Assembly: GCA_015067585.1 (NCBI GenBank)
Contig: SVMC01000003.1
Location: 1 to 64,000, forward strand
Direction: 5' to 3'
DNA from: Oscillospiraceae bacterium
GTDB taxonomy: Bacteria; Bacillota; Clostridia; Oscillospirales; Oscillospiraceae
DNA length: 64,000 nt
The position numbers were made by a program, and so were the translations under genes. Below, in pieces: positions 15,342-25,400 of this stretch. Position 1 is the stretch's first letter, and each line of letters begins with the position of its first letter. Under the pieces are notes generated by a model, which was not told the origin of the DNA, did not search any database, and saw only the letters and a list, made by a program, of their open reading frames with translations.

Positions 15342-16154
15342 TCAAAAACCCTGCGACGCCAGATCAGCGATGACCGAACGGTAGAACTCCACGATATCCC
15401 GGAGCCCTTCTCCCGCCTTTTTGCACAATGGTCTTCTTCGCAGATCGATCTCATCGCAGTGGGAGACGCCTCTTCGTCCGGCACCCCGAAGGATGCCGCG
15501 GAAATTACCCCATTTCACCGCCTCCGGCGTCAGCAGGCCGTCGTTTTCTCCTTCTATCCAACCGACTACCAAATTGGGCAGCCACAGGAAAAAGTCGCCG
15601 GTAGGGCTTTTCATCACGCAGGCATAGCTCTGGTAGACAACACCCTCCAGATCCGGCGTATTGGCGTTGAATTCCTCTGCCGCTGCGGTGGTGAAGCAGC
15701 GGAACACCGCATAGGAATTCGGCTTTTTGTCCCCCATGATGCGGAACATGATGTCCGTACACCAACCAACGAAGCGGATGATGGGGTCAGGGAACTTCAT
15801 CAGCAGATCCACGGTTTTGGAGCCGTGATGGGGCGTAGCCACGGTGGTGAGGGAAGCTACCATATCTCCCGCCCCGGCAATGGATATGGCGTAGCGGCTG
15901 TCCAGACCGCCCTTGGAATGGGCAATGATGTTTACCTTTTCGCTGCCTGTTTCCGCAAGAATTTCTGCGATCCGCCTTGCCAGATGCTTGCCGTTGGTCT
16001 CGATATCGGCATTGCTGTCCTGCCCGCCGAAGAACACCTGGCAGCCCATTTCCCGCAGGGCATTGGGAATGCGGCCCCAGTAGCCAAGATGCTTATAATC
16101 ACGGAAGCCCATGCCGTGTACCAGCAGCACAGGATATTTTAATTGTTCGGACAT
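15342..16154 (-). CDS. Alpha/beta-hydrolase, triacylglycerol lipase-like
   Basis: A 270-residue serine hydrolase of the lipase class: LVHGMGF forms the oxyanion block near the N-terminus, HSKGG is the nucleophile elbow (Ser about residue 93), and ENDGLLTPEA provides the acid region, with a His (GVSHCDEID) near residue 232. It lacks a signal peptide, so unless exported by another route it is intracellular. It is often annotated as a LipA-like lipase in Clostridia. It lies 19 nt downstream of mutY on the same strand and may be co-transcribed. Confidence 0.85.
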   Translation of the reverse strand: MSEQLKYPVLLVHGMGFRDYKHLGYWGRIPNALREMGCQVFFGGQDSNADIETNGKHLARRIAEILAETGSEKVNIIAHSKGGLDSRYAISIAGAGDMVASLTTVATPHHGSKTVDLLMKFPDPIIRFVGWCTDIMFRIMGDKKPNSYAVFRCFTTAAAEEFNANTPDLEGVVYQSYACVMKSPTGDFFLWLPNLVVGWIEGENDGLLTPEAVKWGNFRGILRGAGRRGVSHCDEIDLRRRPLCKKAGEGLRDIVEFYRSVIADLASQGF

Positions 16155-16173
16155 AGAGTTACCTCTTTTCTAT

Positions 16174-17214
16174 CTACTCGAGGAAGAACATACGAAAGGC
16201 GGTGGGCAGGGCGATCTCACTTTTCAGCATCTGTGCGCTTGCCCATGTGAATTCCGGCGTCATTTTTCTGCATTCGATATAATAGCAGCGCAGATTCCAC
16301 TGCACATGGGTGAAGATATGCACCCGGTCAAGCTGCATGGTAAGGCTTGCAGGCTCACAGCCCCATTGCTCTGCCAAGGTCAAGGCTTCGGCTGCGCTCA
16401 AAGTACCCTCCACATTGGGATATTCCCAGAGGTCTGCCAACAGCCCCTTTTTCGGGCGCTTTCGCACCGCCTGATGGCCGTCACAGCGAAGCACCAGTAC
16501 CGTGCGGTCTTCTATTCTGCGATCTTTCTTTCGCTCCTTCACAGGATACTGCTGCCATGTACCCTCCTGTCCTGCGCGGCACAGCGCTTTCAAGGGGCAT
16601 TCGCTGCACTTTGGTTCCCCATTGGGCAGGCATACCGTAGCGCCCAATTCCATAAGGCTCTGGGTAAACATCCCGGCCTCAGGGGGATAAATTTCCTTCA
16701 GGGCAGCTTCTGCCGCCCGCTTTGTCTTCTCCTGACTGATGGAGGCATCCCATGCCAGCAGACGGGTCAGTACCCGCAGCACATTGCCGTCCACCGCCGG
16801 GGTGGGGGCATCATAGGCGATGCTCATAATGGCTCCTGCGGTATAAGGACCGATGCCCGGCAGGGCACGCACAGCATCATAATCCTTGGGAAATTCGCCA
16901 TCATGCTCCGCCATGATCTTCTGCGCGGCGGCCTGCAGATTCCGCACTCTGGAATAGTAGCCAAGGCCCTCCCACAGCTTCTGTACAAGTTCGGGAGGAG
17001 CCTCTGCCAATGCCGCAATGGTGGGGCAGCTTTCTAAAAAGCGGGTATAATAGCCCTTCACCGCCTCCACTCGGGTCTGCTGCAGCATGATCTCCGAAAG
17101 CCAGATGTGGTAAGGCTCCCGGTCATGCCGCCAGGGCAGATCTCTGGCATTTTTCTCGTACCATTCTTTTAACAGCCGGGGCAGCGCCTCCGGCAAAGCG
17201 GGAATCGTCTTCAC
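16174..17214 (-). CDS. mutY: A/G-specific adenine glycosylase MutY
   Basis: MutY removes adenine mispaired with 8-oxoguanine. The 346-residue protein has the helix-hairpin-helix/GPD core (LPGIGPYTAGAI, then a catalytic Asp in VDGNVLRV) and the iron-sulphur loop with spacing C-x6-C-x2-C-x5-C (CLPNGEPKCSECPLKALC). The C-terminal part (from about residue 230) is the NUDIX-like domain that reads 8-oxoguanine. Length is normal. It starts divergently from the MFS carrier. Confidence 0.95.
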   Translation of the reverse strand: MKTIPALPEALPRLLKEWYEKNARDLPWRHDREPYHIWLSEIMLQQTRVEAVKGYYTRFLESCPTIAALAEAPPELVQKLWEGLGYYSRVRNLQAAAQKIMAEHDGEFPKDYDAVRALPGIGPYTAGAIMSIAYDAPTPAVDGNVLRVLTRLLAWDASISQEKTKRAAEAALKEIYPPEAGMFTQSLMELGATVCLPNGEPKCSECPLKALCRAGQEGTWQQYPVKERKKDRRIEDRTVLVLRCDGHQAVRKRPKKGLLADLWEYPNVEGTLSAAEALTLAEQWGCEPASLTMQLDRVHIFTHVQWNLRCYYIECRKMTPEFTWASAQMLKSEIALPTAFRMFFLE

Positions 17215-17310
17215 GGCACACCCCTCCTTTTACTTTTCATTTTACAGGAAGGAAAAATAAAAGTCAAATCCGGTTGACTGTGAAAAATTGTCAGATTTTT
17301 GCAGTTACTC

Positions 17311-17340
17311 TTGAAACCTCCACCTCTCAGACTGTATACT
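17311..17340 (+). promoter_or_regulatory. Promoter of the MFS gene
   Basis: TTGAAA (17311-17316), 18 bp, TG-extended TATACT (17335-17340), 30 bp before the ATG. Confidence 0.5.
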
Positions 17341-17370
17341 AACAGAAAGAGAAGAAAGAGAGGAACGCTT

Positions 17371-18675
17371 ATGAAACTCAATAACAAGCGCACCGTGCTC
17401 ATCGGTCTGGCCTTTATGTCGATTTTGGCCTTCTGGCAGTTCTACGATCAGGTCATTCCCTACATCCTGGAAAATGTTTTTGGTCTTACCACCCTGACCG
17501 CCAACAGTGTCATGGCCATCGACAATGTGCTGGCAGTATTCATGCTGCCCCTGTTCGGCGCCCTGTCTGACCGCACCCATTCCCGCCTTGGAAAGCGCAC
17601 GCCTTACATCCTCTACGGCACTGTTGACGCCGTCATCCTGATGTGCTTCCTTGCTTATTTTGAAAATACCGTGAATTTTATCGGTTTCTTCGTCTGCCTG
17701 ATGCTGCTGCTGATCGCCATGAGCATCTACCGCTCTCCCGCGGTGGCCTATATGCCGGATGTGACCCCCAAGCCGCTGCGTTCCAAGGCCAATGCCATCA
17801 TCAATCTGGTGGGCTATCTGGGCGGCATTTTCGCCACCGTCATGATGATGATCCTGCTGCGCAGCGAGAAGGCTGCGGACGGCACCAAGGTCTATGCCAA
17901 GGATCAGAGCTTTGTGCCCATTTTCCTTGTGATCGCCGGATTCATGCTGGTGACGGTGCTGGTCATGGTCTTTGCCGTGAAGGAGAACAAGCTCCTTGCA
18001 ACCGTAAAGGATGAAATGGGTGAAGAAGAGGAGGAAGAAGCGCAGTCCTCCGGCGGAAAGCTGCCCCGGGATGTGCGCCGCAGCCTGATCCTGATCCTGC
18101 TTTCCGTGTTCCTGTGGTATACCGCCTACAATGCTGTCACCACCGCCTTCTCCCGCTACTGCGCCGCCATCTGGAATGTGGACCTTGGTGCCTCCTCCGG
18201 GTATCTTCTGGTGGCCACGGTGGCTGCCATTGCCGCCTTTGTGCCCCTGGGCATCCTCTCCGGCAGACTCGGCCGCAAGAAGGCCATCTTGTTCGGCATC
18301 CTTCTCATGGCCGCCTGCTATGCCATCGCCATCGCCATCCGCAAGCCCTCTGCTGTGATGTATGTGCTGTTCGCCCTTGTGGGCATCGGCTGGGCCTCCA
18401 TCAATGTCAACTCCTTCCCCATGGTGGTGGAGATGAGTAAATCGGGAGATGTGGGCAAATACACCGGCTATTACTATACCTTCTCCATGGCCGCGCAGAT
18501 CGTCACCCCCATCCTCTCCGGCTGGTTTATCACCAATATGGGCTATAATGTACTGTTCCCCTATGCGGTGATCTTCTCGCTGGCCTCCTTCGTCACCATG
18601 TTCTTTGTCCGCCATGGTGACAACCGTCCGGAAGTGAAAAAGGGTCTGGAATCCTTTGAAGCGCTGGATGTCTGA
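17371..18675 (+). CDS. MFS transporter, SLC45/GPH-like sugar carrier
   Basis: A 434-residue membrane protein with about 12 helices. MFS motif A appears as GALSDRTHSRLGKRTPYI after helix 2 and again as GRLGRKKAILFG in the second half. The RSPAVAYMPDVTPKPLRSKAN segment and the C-terminal GKYTGYYYTFSM are typical of the SLC45/glycoside-pentoside-type carriers, which use H+ or Na+ to import sugars. The central loop contains an unusual acidic run (EEEEEE). The longer frame upstream is not used; AGAGAGG precedes this ATG. Substrate unknown. Confidence 0.88.
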   Translation: MKLNNKRTVLIGLAFMSILAFWQFYDQVIPYILENVFGLTTLTANSVMAIDNVLAVFMLPLFGALSDRTHSRLGKRTPYILYGTVDAVILMCFLAYFENTVNFIGFFVCLMLLLIAMSIYRSPAVAYMPDVTPKPLRSKANAIINLVGYLGGIFATVMMMILLRSEKAADGTKVYAKDQSFVPIFLVIAGFMLVTVLVMVFAVKENKLLATVKDEMGEEEEEEAQSSGGKLPRDVRRSLILILLSVFLWYTAYNAVTTAFSRYCAAIWNVDLGASSGYLLVATVAAIAAFVPLGILSGRLGRKKAILFGILLMAACYAIAIAIRKPSAVMYVLFALVGIGWASINVNSFPMVVEMSKSGDVGKYTGYYYTFSMAAQIVTPILSGWFITNMGYNVLFPYAVIFSLASFVTMFFVRHGDNRPEVKKGLESFEALDV

Positions 18676-18696
18676 TCAATAAAAGGAATCAATCAT

Positions 18697-19656
18697 ATGC
18701 AGTATTATTTCGCACCCATGGAGGGTGTTACAGGACCCATTTACCGCAGCACCTTTCACCGCTTTTTCACACCTTTGGATCGCTATTATACGCCCTTTCT
18801 CTCTCCCACCCAGGACCGCCGTCTGACCGCCCGTCAGTGGAGCGAGATCGATCCGGAGCGAAACACAGGGCTCAACCTCGTGCCCCAACTTTTGACCAAC
18901 AATGCGGAGCTGTTTGTCTGGGCAGCGAAAGAACTGTCTGCCGTAGGCTACCGGGAGGTGAATCTGAACCTGGGCTGTCCCTCCGGCACCGTGGTGAAAA
19001 AGAAGAAGGGCAGCGGCCTTCTGGGTCAGCGGGAGATCTTAGAGCCAATGCTGGACGAGATCTACTCCCACAGCCCCATTGCCGTGTCCATCAAGACCCG
19101 CATCGGTCTGCATGAGGAGGAAGAATTTGACGCCCTGCTGGAGCTTTATAACCGCTATCCCATCAGTGAGCTGATCATCCACCCGAGGATCCAAAAGGAT
19201 CTGTACCGGGGCGAGGTACGCATTGCCGCCTTTGAAAAGGCAGTGGCCCGGGCGAAAATGCCACTGTGCTACAACGGCGATGTTTTCACCCCGTCGGATG
19301 CCGCAAAGATCGCAAAGGACTATCCCAGTGTGGATGCCATCATGTTGGGCAGGGGCATCGTTGCAAACCCCGGTCTCGTCGGCTATATCAAAACCGGCCG
19401 GTGGGCCACCCTCTCTCAGGTGCAGGAATTCCATGACAGCCTCTATGCCCAATATCGGGATGCCATGCCCGGCCTGAAACCCACCCTCTTTAAAATGCGG
19501 GAGGTCTGGTGCTATCTTGCGTGTATGTTCGACCGCCCGGAAAAAGCCCTCAAGGCCATCCGTAAAGCCGGCAGCTTCCAGGAGTATGAGACGGCGACAA
19601 AGGCGCTGTTCACCACCTGCCCATTCATTCCCGACGGCATCTACCGCTGGAAATGA
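18697..19656 (+). CDS. tRNA-dihydrouridine synthase family protein
   Basis: Dus enzymes reduce uridine in tRNA using FMN. This 319-residue protein has the N-terminal APMEGVTGPIYR, the catalytic-Cys block NLNLGCPSGTVVKKKKGSGLL (Cys at about residue 92), an SIKTRIG segment, and the FMN phosphate site YNGDVFTP with DAIMLGRGIVANP. It starts 21 nt after the MFS gene. It is the short DusC-like/Firmicute form; which uridine it targets cannot be read from sequence. Confidence 0.92.
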   Translation: MQYYFAPMEGVTGPIYRSTFHRFFTPLDRYYTPFLSPTQDRRLTARQWSEIDPERNTGLNLVPQLLTNNAELFVWAAKELSAVGYREVNLNLGCPSGTVVKKKKGSGLLGQREILEPMLDEIYSHSPIAVSIKTRIGLHEEEEFDALLELYNRYPISELIIHPRIQKDLYRGEVRIAAFEKAVARAKMPLCYNGDVFTPSDAAKIAKDYPSVDAIMLGRGIVANPGLVGYIKTGRWATLSQVQEFHDSLYAQYRDAMPGLKPTLFKMREVWCYLACMFDRPEKALKAIRKAGSFQEYETATKALFTTCPFIPDGIYRWK

Positions 19657-19685
19657 GAAAGAATGTAAAAACAAGAAAAAAACTG

Positions 19686-19714
19686 TTGACAATTCCGCTC
19701 CCTTGTGGTATCAT
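19686..19714 (+). promoter_or_regulatory. Promoter of tRNA-Leu
   Basis: TTGACA, 17 bp, TATCAT, about 27 bp before the tRNA. Confidence 0.85.
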
Positions 19715-19741
19715 ATTTTCGCAGTCGAGAGACGCAAAGCT

Positions 19742-19829
19742 GCGCGAGTGGTGGAATTGGTAGACTCGCTAGATTCAGGTTCTAGTGTCCACTCCGGACG
19801 TGCGGGTTCAAGTCCCGCCTCGCGCACCA
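19742..19829 (+). tRNA. tRNA-Leu (CAG anticodon)
   Basis: An 88-nt class II tRNA: acceptor GCGCGAG pairs with CTCGCGC, anticodon arm CTAGA-TTCAGGT-TCTAG gives anticodon CAG, a variable arm follows (GTGTCCACTCCGGACGT), T-loop GGTTCAAGTCC, CCA encoded. Confidence 0.95.
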
Positions 19830-19876
19830 AAAGAAAAGGACAATTTCCAAAAGGAAATTGTCCTTTTCTTTTGGCA
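19830..19876 (+). terminator. Terminator of tRNA-Leu
   Basis: AAAGAAAAGGACAATTTCC and its complement GGAAATTGTCCTTTTCTTT form a 19-bp perfect stem around AAAA, with a T-rich 3' arm. Confidence 0.9.
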
Positions 19877-20231
19877 GACCTTTTATGCGCTGATTTTTAC
19901 GGGGACAGAACCGGACAGCTGAATATGTGTTTGGGAGAGACGGGGGATTTCAGTAATGGAATCCTCCGTTTTTTGCAGGTGATTTTATAGTAGCTTTCGA
20001 CTGGGGTGACAGTGGTGCAGTAATTCTTGTGGGTATACAGAAGGCTGCGTTTCCGGGATGAAGCTTTGTGGAAAATTTTCCATCTTTCTGAATTCGTTAT
20101 TCTCTTTTTCGCCCAAATGTGTTATACTAATATATGTATATACTTTGCAGATTGCACCAAAACACATATTAAGACATAGCTGAAAGGCTGTTTTTATTTG
20201 AATTAAGCTTATACCAGTCAGGAGATCCCAA
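19877..20231 (+). other. Gene-free leader with an orphan terminator-like hairpin
   Basis: No coding frame is convincing here. ACGGGGGATT (19940-19949) and AATCCTCCGT (19960-19969) pair with one mismatch and are followed by TTTTTT, looking like a terminator with no gene in front of it; it could be an attenuator or end of a small RNA. A TATACT box near 20122-20127 may be the -10 for the LTA-synthase-like gene, but its -35 is weak. Confidence 0.4.
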
Positions 20232-22307
20232 ATGAAAGCAAGAAAAACCGTAAAACCGAAAATCAACCTGTTTCAATCCATAGAGCTGTGGTTCTTTGTT
20301 GTAACTGTGTTTGCAATGGAACTGCTGCTTCATCTGCTCACAGAAACCACCATGACTTTTGCCAGATTTCTTATTATTTTGTGTTTTTCCGTTTGTTACG
20401 GTGGGATCCTGGCTGTCATTGCGGAGCTTACCAGCCCCTGGCGGGGCAAGCGGCCCTTGATGTGTGTTCTTCTTGCCGTCACAGGTGCTCTGTTTGCCAC
20501 GCAGTATTTTCTGAAGATCACCTTCCAGACCTATATGACCTTGGAGTCCATCCTGGCTGCCGGCGGCAATGTGGCGACTGAGTTCAGTGGTGCGGTATTC
20601 AGCCTCATTTTCCAGGAATTCTGGATCATTGCTCTGTTCCTTCTGCCGACGCTGCTGTATGCCCTGTTTGGCAAGACACACGGCGGTTTTGATCGGAATA
20701 CCATGCTGCGGGGCGGCCTTTGTTTCCTGCTTGCGGCTGTTTTCTTCGGACTTGGTACCTTCACGGTAAATGTCTCTGCCGACAAACCCCGCTACAAAGA
20801 GCAGTACAATTTTGACGCCGCCTGCCAGAGCTTTGGCCTGCTCACCGGCTTCCGTCTGGAGCTGACCAATTCAAGCAAGAGCAGCGATAACATCAGCTTC
20901 CAGATTCAGGATGTACCTGAAGAACCGGATGAGGAAGATGTGGAAGAACCTGACCCTGCCGAAACGCCTGAACCTTCCGAAGAACCTTCAACCGAAGAAC
21001 CTTCTTCCGAAGAAACTCCCAAAACCACCAACGAAATGGCCATTGACTTTGCTGCACTGGCAGAAGAGGAAGACAACGATACCGTTGCTCAGCTTCATTC
21101 CTATGTTGCTTCTCTGAAGGCAGACAAGGTAAACCAGTATACCGGTATGTTCAAGGACAAAAACCTGATTTTTATCACCGCGGAGGCATTCTCCAAGGAG
21201 ATCATTGACCCGGAACTGACCCCCACCCTCTATCGCCTTGCCAACAAGGGCATCGTCTTTGAGGAATACTATCAGCCGGCCTGGGGCGGCAGCACCTCCA
21301 CCGGCGAATATGCCAACATCACCGGCCTGATCCCCACCGACGGTGTCAGCAGCATTCAGGACACCATCGGTCACAATATGTATTTCACCCTTGGCAACCA
21401 GCTGCAGCGGCTTGGCTATCACTCCGCTGCCTACCACAACGGTACCCACACCTATTATGACCGTGACAAGACTCACTGCAATTTAGGCTATTCCACCTTC
21501 ATGGCTCTTGGCAACGGCATGGAAGAAGGCGTGCAGGAAGTCTGGCCGGAAAGCGATCTGGAAATGATCGATTTCACCGTACCTCAGTTCATCGACAAGC
21601 AGCCTTTCAGCATTTACTATATGACCGTTTCGGGTCATGGCAATTATGTGTCGGGTAATGCCATGGCTGACAAGAACTATGACGCAGTGGCCCATCTGGA
21701 AATGTCGGAAGTTCTCAAGCGCTATTACGCAGCAAATATGGAACTGGAATATGCTCTGACATCGCTTATCAAGCAGCTTGAGGATGCCGGCATTGCGGAC
21801 GATACCGTGATCGTGTTGGGCACTGACCATTACCCCTACGGTCTGGAACAGAGCGAAGCCTGGGGCAATGAAGTGAACTATCTTATCGAGCTTTACGGCT
21901 ATGAGCCTGTGCTCAATCCGGAACAGGATCATTCTGCGCTCATCATTTGGAGTGGCTGTCTGGAGGAGCAGGCTCCCATTGTGGTGGATACCCCTGTATA
22001 CAGCCTGGACATTGTCCCTACACTGTCCAACCTCTTTGGCCTTGAGTATGATTCCCGTCTCCTGGTGGGCCGCGATGTTTTCTCCAATCAGCAGCCCCTT
22101 GTCATATGGGCAGATTACAGCTGGCTGACGGAAAAGGGCTACTACAGCACCAGTTTTGGCACATTCACCCCCAACGAGGGTGTGGCGGTGAGTGATGACT
22201 ATGTGGACCGAATCAAAGCCGTCGTTGCCAATAAATTCTCTTTTTCCCGTGGTGTTCTGGATTACGATTACTATGGGATCCTGTTCGGAGAAGATGATGT
22301 GCAATAA
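20232..22307 (+). CDS. LTA synthase family sulfatase-fold membrane protein
   Basis: A 691-residue polytopic enzyme of the LtaS/phosphoglycerol transferase family, which polymerises glycerol phosphate from phosphatidylglycerol on the outer face. The first ~185 residues hold about five membrane helices. A linker at about 225-270 is rich in Glu, Pro, Ser and Thr. The sulfatase domain follows: FITAEAFS (metal Glu), GGSTSTGE with Thr355 as the likely nucleophile, YMTVSGHGNY and LGTDHYP for metal binding. The Pro/Glu linker is longer than in typical LtaS. CAGGAG precedes the ATG. It is upstream of the surface glucuronidase; the link may only be positional. Confidence 0.9.
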   Translation: MKARKTVKPKINLFQSIELWFFVVTVFAMELLLHLLTETTMTFARFLIILCFSVCYGGILAVIAELTSPWRGKRPLMCVLLAVTGALFATQYFLKITFQTYMTLESILAAGGNVATEFSGAVFSLIFQEFWIIALFLLPTLLYALFGKTHGGFDRNTMLRGGLCFLLAAVFFGLGTFTVNVSADKPRYKEQYNFDAACQSFGLLTGFRLELTNSSKSSDNISFQIQDVPEEPDEEDVEEPDPAETPEPSEEPSTEEPSSEETPKTTNEMAIDFAALAEEEDNDTVAQLHSYVASLKADKVNQYTGMFKDKNLIFITAEAFSKEIIDPELTPTLYRLANKGIVFEEYYQPAWGGSTSTGEYANITGLIPTDGVSSIQDTIGHNMYFTLGNQLQRLGYHSAAYHNGTHTYYDRDKTHCNLGYSTFMALGNGMEEGVQEVWPESDLEMIDFTVPQFIDKQPFSIYYMTVSGHGNYVSGNAMADKNYDAVAHLEMSEVLKRYYAANMELEYALTSLIKQLEDAGIADDTVIVLGTDHYPYGLEQSEAWGNEVNYLIELYGYEPVLNPEQDHSALIIWSGCLEEQAPIVVDTPVYSLDIVPTLSNLFGLEYDSRLLVGRDVFSNQQPLVIWADYSWLTEKGYYSTSFGTFTPNEGVAVSDDYVDRIKAVVANKFSFSRGVLDYDYYGILFGEDDVQ

Positions 22308-22431
22308 ATAACAGACACAACGCCTTTCAGGCGATACAAGTCGATCACAGAGAAAAGGAGTGGTGTCAAATCATTTTTCAGCGCCTTTCTAACCCCCGCG
22401 AAAAAATATTTCAATAACAGGAGGATCGAAA

Positions 22432-25400
22432 ATGAAACACTCAACCGCAACGCGTCTTATGTGTCTGCTGCTGACGCTCTGTCTTGTGCTGTCAACAGTG
22501 GTTCTCCCTACCTCCGCAGCGGAAGCCGCAGCGGAAGTCGCGGATAATTATGACGGCTCTCAGCTCTGGCTGAACTACCGCCTTATCAGCGACGCAGCCA
22601 TGCTCAAGGAGTATCGCGAAGCCGCAACGGAAATCGTTGTGGAAAACTATGCCGCAAACCCCACCTATCGTCACTCCAGAAACGGTTCTGAATGGGTTCC
22701 CCAGCAGCCCTCCGGCGCAAAGGAAACCATTCCCGCAACCACGCTGGAAGCTGCCCGTCTGGAGCTCTCCCGTGCATTCAGCAGCTTGCTGGGTCAGGAA
22801 GTTCCCTATGCAGACACCGTCAGCAAGGACGGCGCTGTGGTGGTCGGTACCCCCGAAACCTCTCCTCTGATCGCTTCTCTGAACCTCGGCGCCGCACTGG
22901 AAGCCGTGGGTGACGAGGGCTACCTCATCAAGTCTGTTACTCTGAACGGCAAGAAGGCTACCGTGGTTGCCGCCAACACTGAAGTGGGCGCTCTGTACGG
23001 TACCTATACCTACCTGCGTCAGATGCAGACTCTGAAGAGCGTGAAGGATCTGGACATCTCCGAAATGCCCAAGGTCAATCATCGCCGTCTCAACAACTGG
23101 GATGTGGAACGCCTCTATGCCGGCACCAATGCCACCGGCGAAGGCAGCTCCACCGGCGGTGACGGCTCTATCTTCTGCTTCTCCTCCAACAGCAATAGCA
23201 ATCGTCTGCCCCTGATCCTGGACCGCTACATCATCTTTGCCAGAATGTGCGCCAGTGTGGGCATCAACGAGATCACCATCAATAATGTCAATGCCGACTA
23301 TAACTATCTGAGCGAATCCTACATCCTGATGGAAGCTGCTCTGGCGGATGCCCTGCGTCCCTACGGCGTGAAGATCGGCCTGTCTGTGCGCTATGTCTCT
23401 CCCACCCAGGACGGCTGCAACACCTCTGCCGATACCGCTGCAGGCGGTCCCTCCAAGATCTCTGGCAGCGATGCCAATAATCCCAAGGCTGCGATTTTCC
23501 AGAATTGGTGGACCCAGAAGACTGAGCAGATCCGATCCCGTATTCCCGATTTCATCGGCTACACCGTAAAGGCCAACTCCGAAGGCCAGCCCGGCCCGCA
23601 GGACTACGGCTATGACCATGGCGACGGCGCCTACGGCATGGGTCAGGCCCTTGCCAATGTGGACGACGGCATGGAAAACGAAATGACCCTCTTCTGGCGT
23701 ACCTTCGTTTACAATGCCAGCGTGGATACCGACCGTCTGAAGCGCGCTTACATGGAATTCAAGCCCATCAATGACGCCACCGACCGTGAGTTTGGTGACA
23801 ATGTGTTCGTCCAGACCAAGAACGGCCCGCTGGACTTCCAGGGCCGTGAGCCTGTGCATCCCATGTTCGGCGCAATGGACCAGACCAATCAGGCCATTGA
23901 GCTGCAGATCACTCAGGAATACACCGGTCACCATGTCTCCCTGTGCTACCTTGGCACGGAATGGGAAGAGGTCTTCAAGACCGATACCTATGCAGAGGGC
24001 GAAGGCACTCTGGTAGGCGAGATTCTGGACGGCAGCGCCCAGGGCCATGCTGACACCGCCATCGTCGGCGTCAACAACATCGGTAACTCCGCCAACATGA
24101 CCGGCAACCACTTCTCTCAGTCCAACTTCTTCTGCTTCGGCCGTCAGGCTTGGGACTGGACCCTCAGCGCAGAGGACATCGCAGAGGATTGGGTCCGCAT
24201 GACCTGGAGCAATGACGAAGAAGTGGTAGAGACCATCGTGAAGATGATGATGGGTTCCTACGAAGCTCTGGTCAGCTATCAGACTCCCTTCGGTGTCGGC
24301 CATCAGATGACCGGTACCGGCACCCACTACTTCCCCAACCCCGCCCAGATCATCTACAACGGCGGCCAGATCCGTGATGACTGGAGCCCCGCTTATTACA
24401 GCCGTGTGGACGGCGTCGGTGTTGGCTACAACAGAACCGGCCATACCGAGCAGGCTTCCACCGCTCTGCAGATGGGCAGCGACCTTGCCGGTCAGTATGC
24501 TCCCGAGCTTGAAGCCATTTACAACGATATGGATGCCACCCCCGAAAATCTGCTGCTCTGGTTCCATCATGTTCCCTGGGACTTTGAAATGGACAGTGGC
24601 CGCACCTTCTGGGAAGAGGTCGTCTATCTGATGCAGATGGGCGTTCAGTATGTCTCCTGGATGCGTGAAGCTTGGGCATCTCTGGAAGGCAAGATCGACA
24701 AGGCCCGCTATGACGATGTGGCCGAAAGACTGTGGCGACAGGAGATCGATGCCAGCGAATGGCGCGACTTCTACAGCGGCTACTGGCAGGCCAACAACGA
24801 TCTGGATAAGCCGGTAGATGACGGTCTGCTCTCCATCGCCATCACTCTGGGCGATGAGGAAACCTATCAGGGCTTTGACCTGTCCGTGGACGAATTCAAC
24901 AAGACCCGTCCCGGCAACCTGCCCAACGGCGACTCCCGCTATAACCGTTACATCGCTGCCGGCGGCAACATCAACGACGCATCCGGCGCTCCCTTCAGCA
25001 ACATGTTCTTCCCCGTGGACAAGACCTATGAGATCGCTGTTCCCGCCGGTGTTTCCACCGAGATCACCAAGGTCGAGTTCCTCAATGACGATGCCGCAGA
25101 AGGCAGCTATGAGATCATTTCCAACACCGAAGAGCAGGCTGTTGTGAAGGTCAACCGTGAAGGTCCCTTCGGCCCCCTCTCCAAGACCTATGTATTTGAC
25201 TTTGTGGCCGATGCCAAGCTGGCAGAGCTGAAGGTCAATGACCTTCCCGTGGAAGGTTTTGATCCCGAAACCAAGGAATATGCCGTCCTCGTGGGCGAAG
25301 ATGTGGTCAACGCTCCCTATGTCAAGGCTGTTGCAGAGGCTTCCGGCGCCACTGTCAAGGTCACGCAGGCCAAGGAACTTCCCGGCAAGGCTACCGTTTC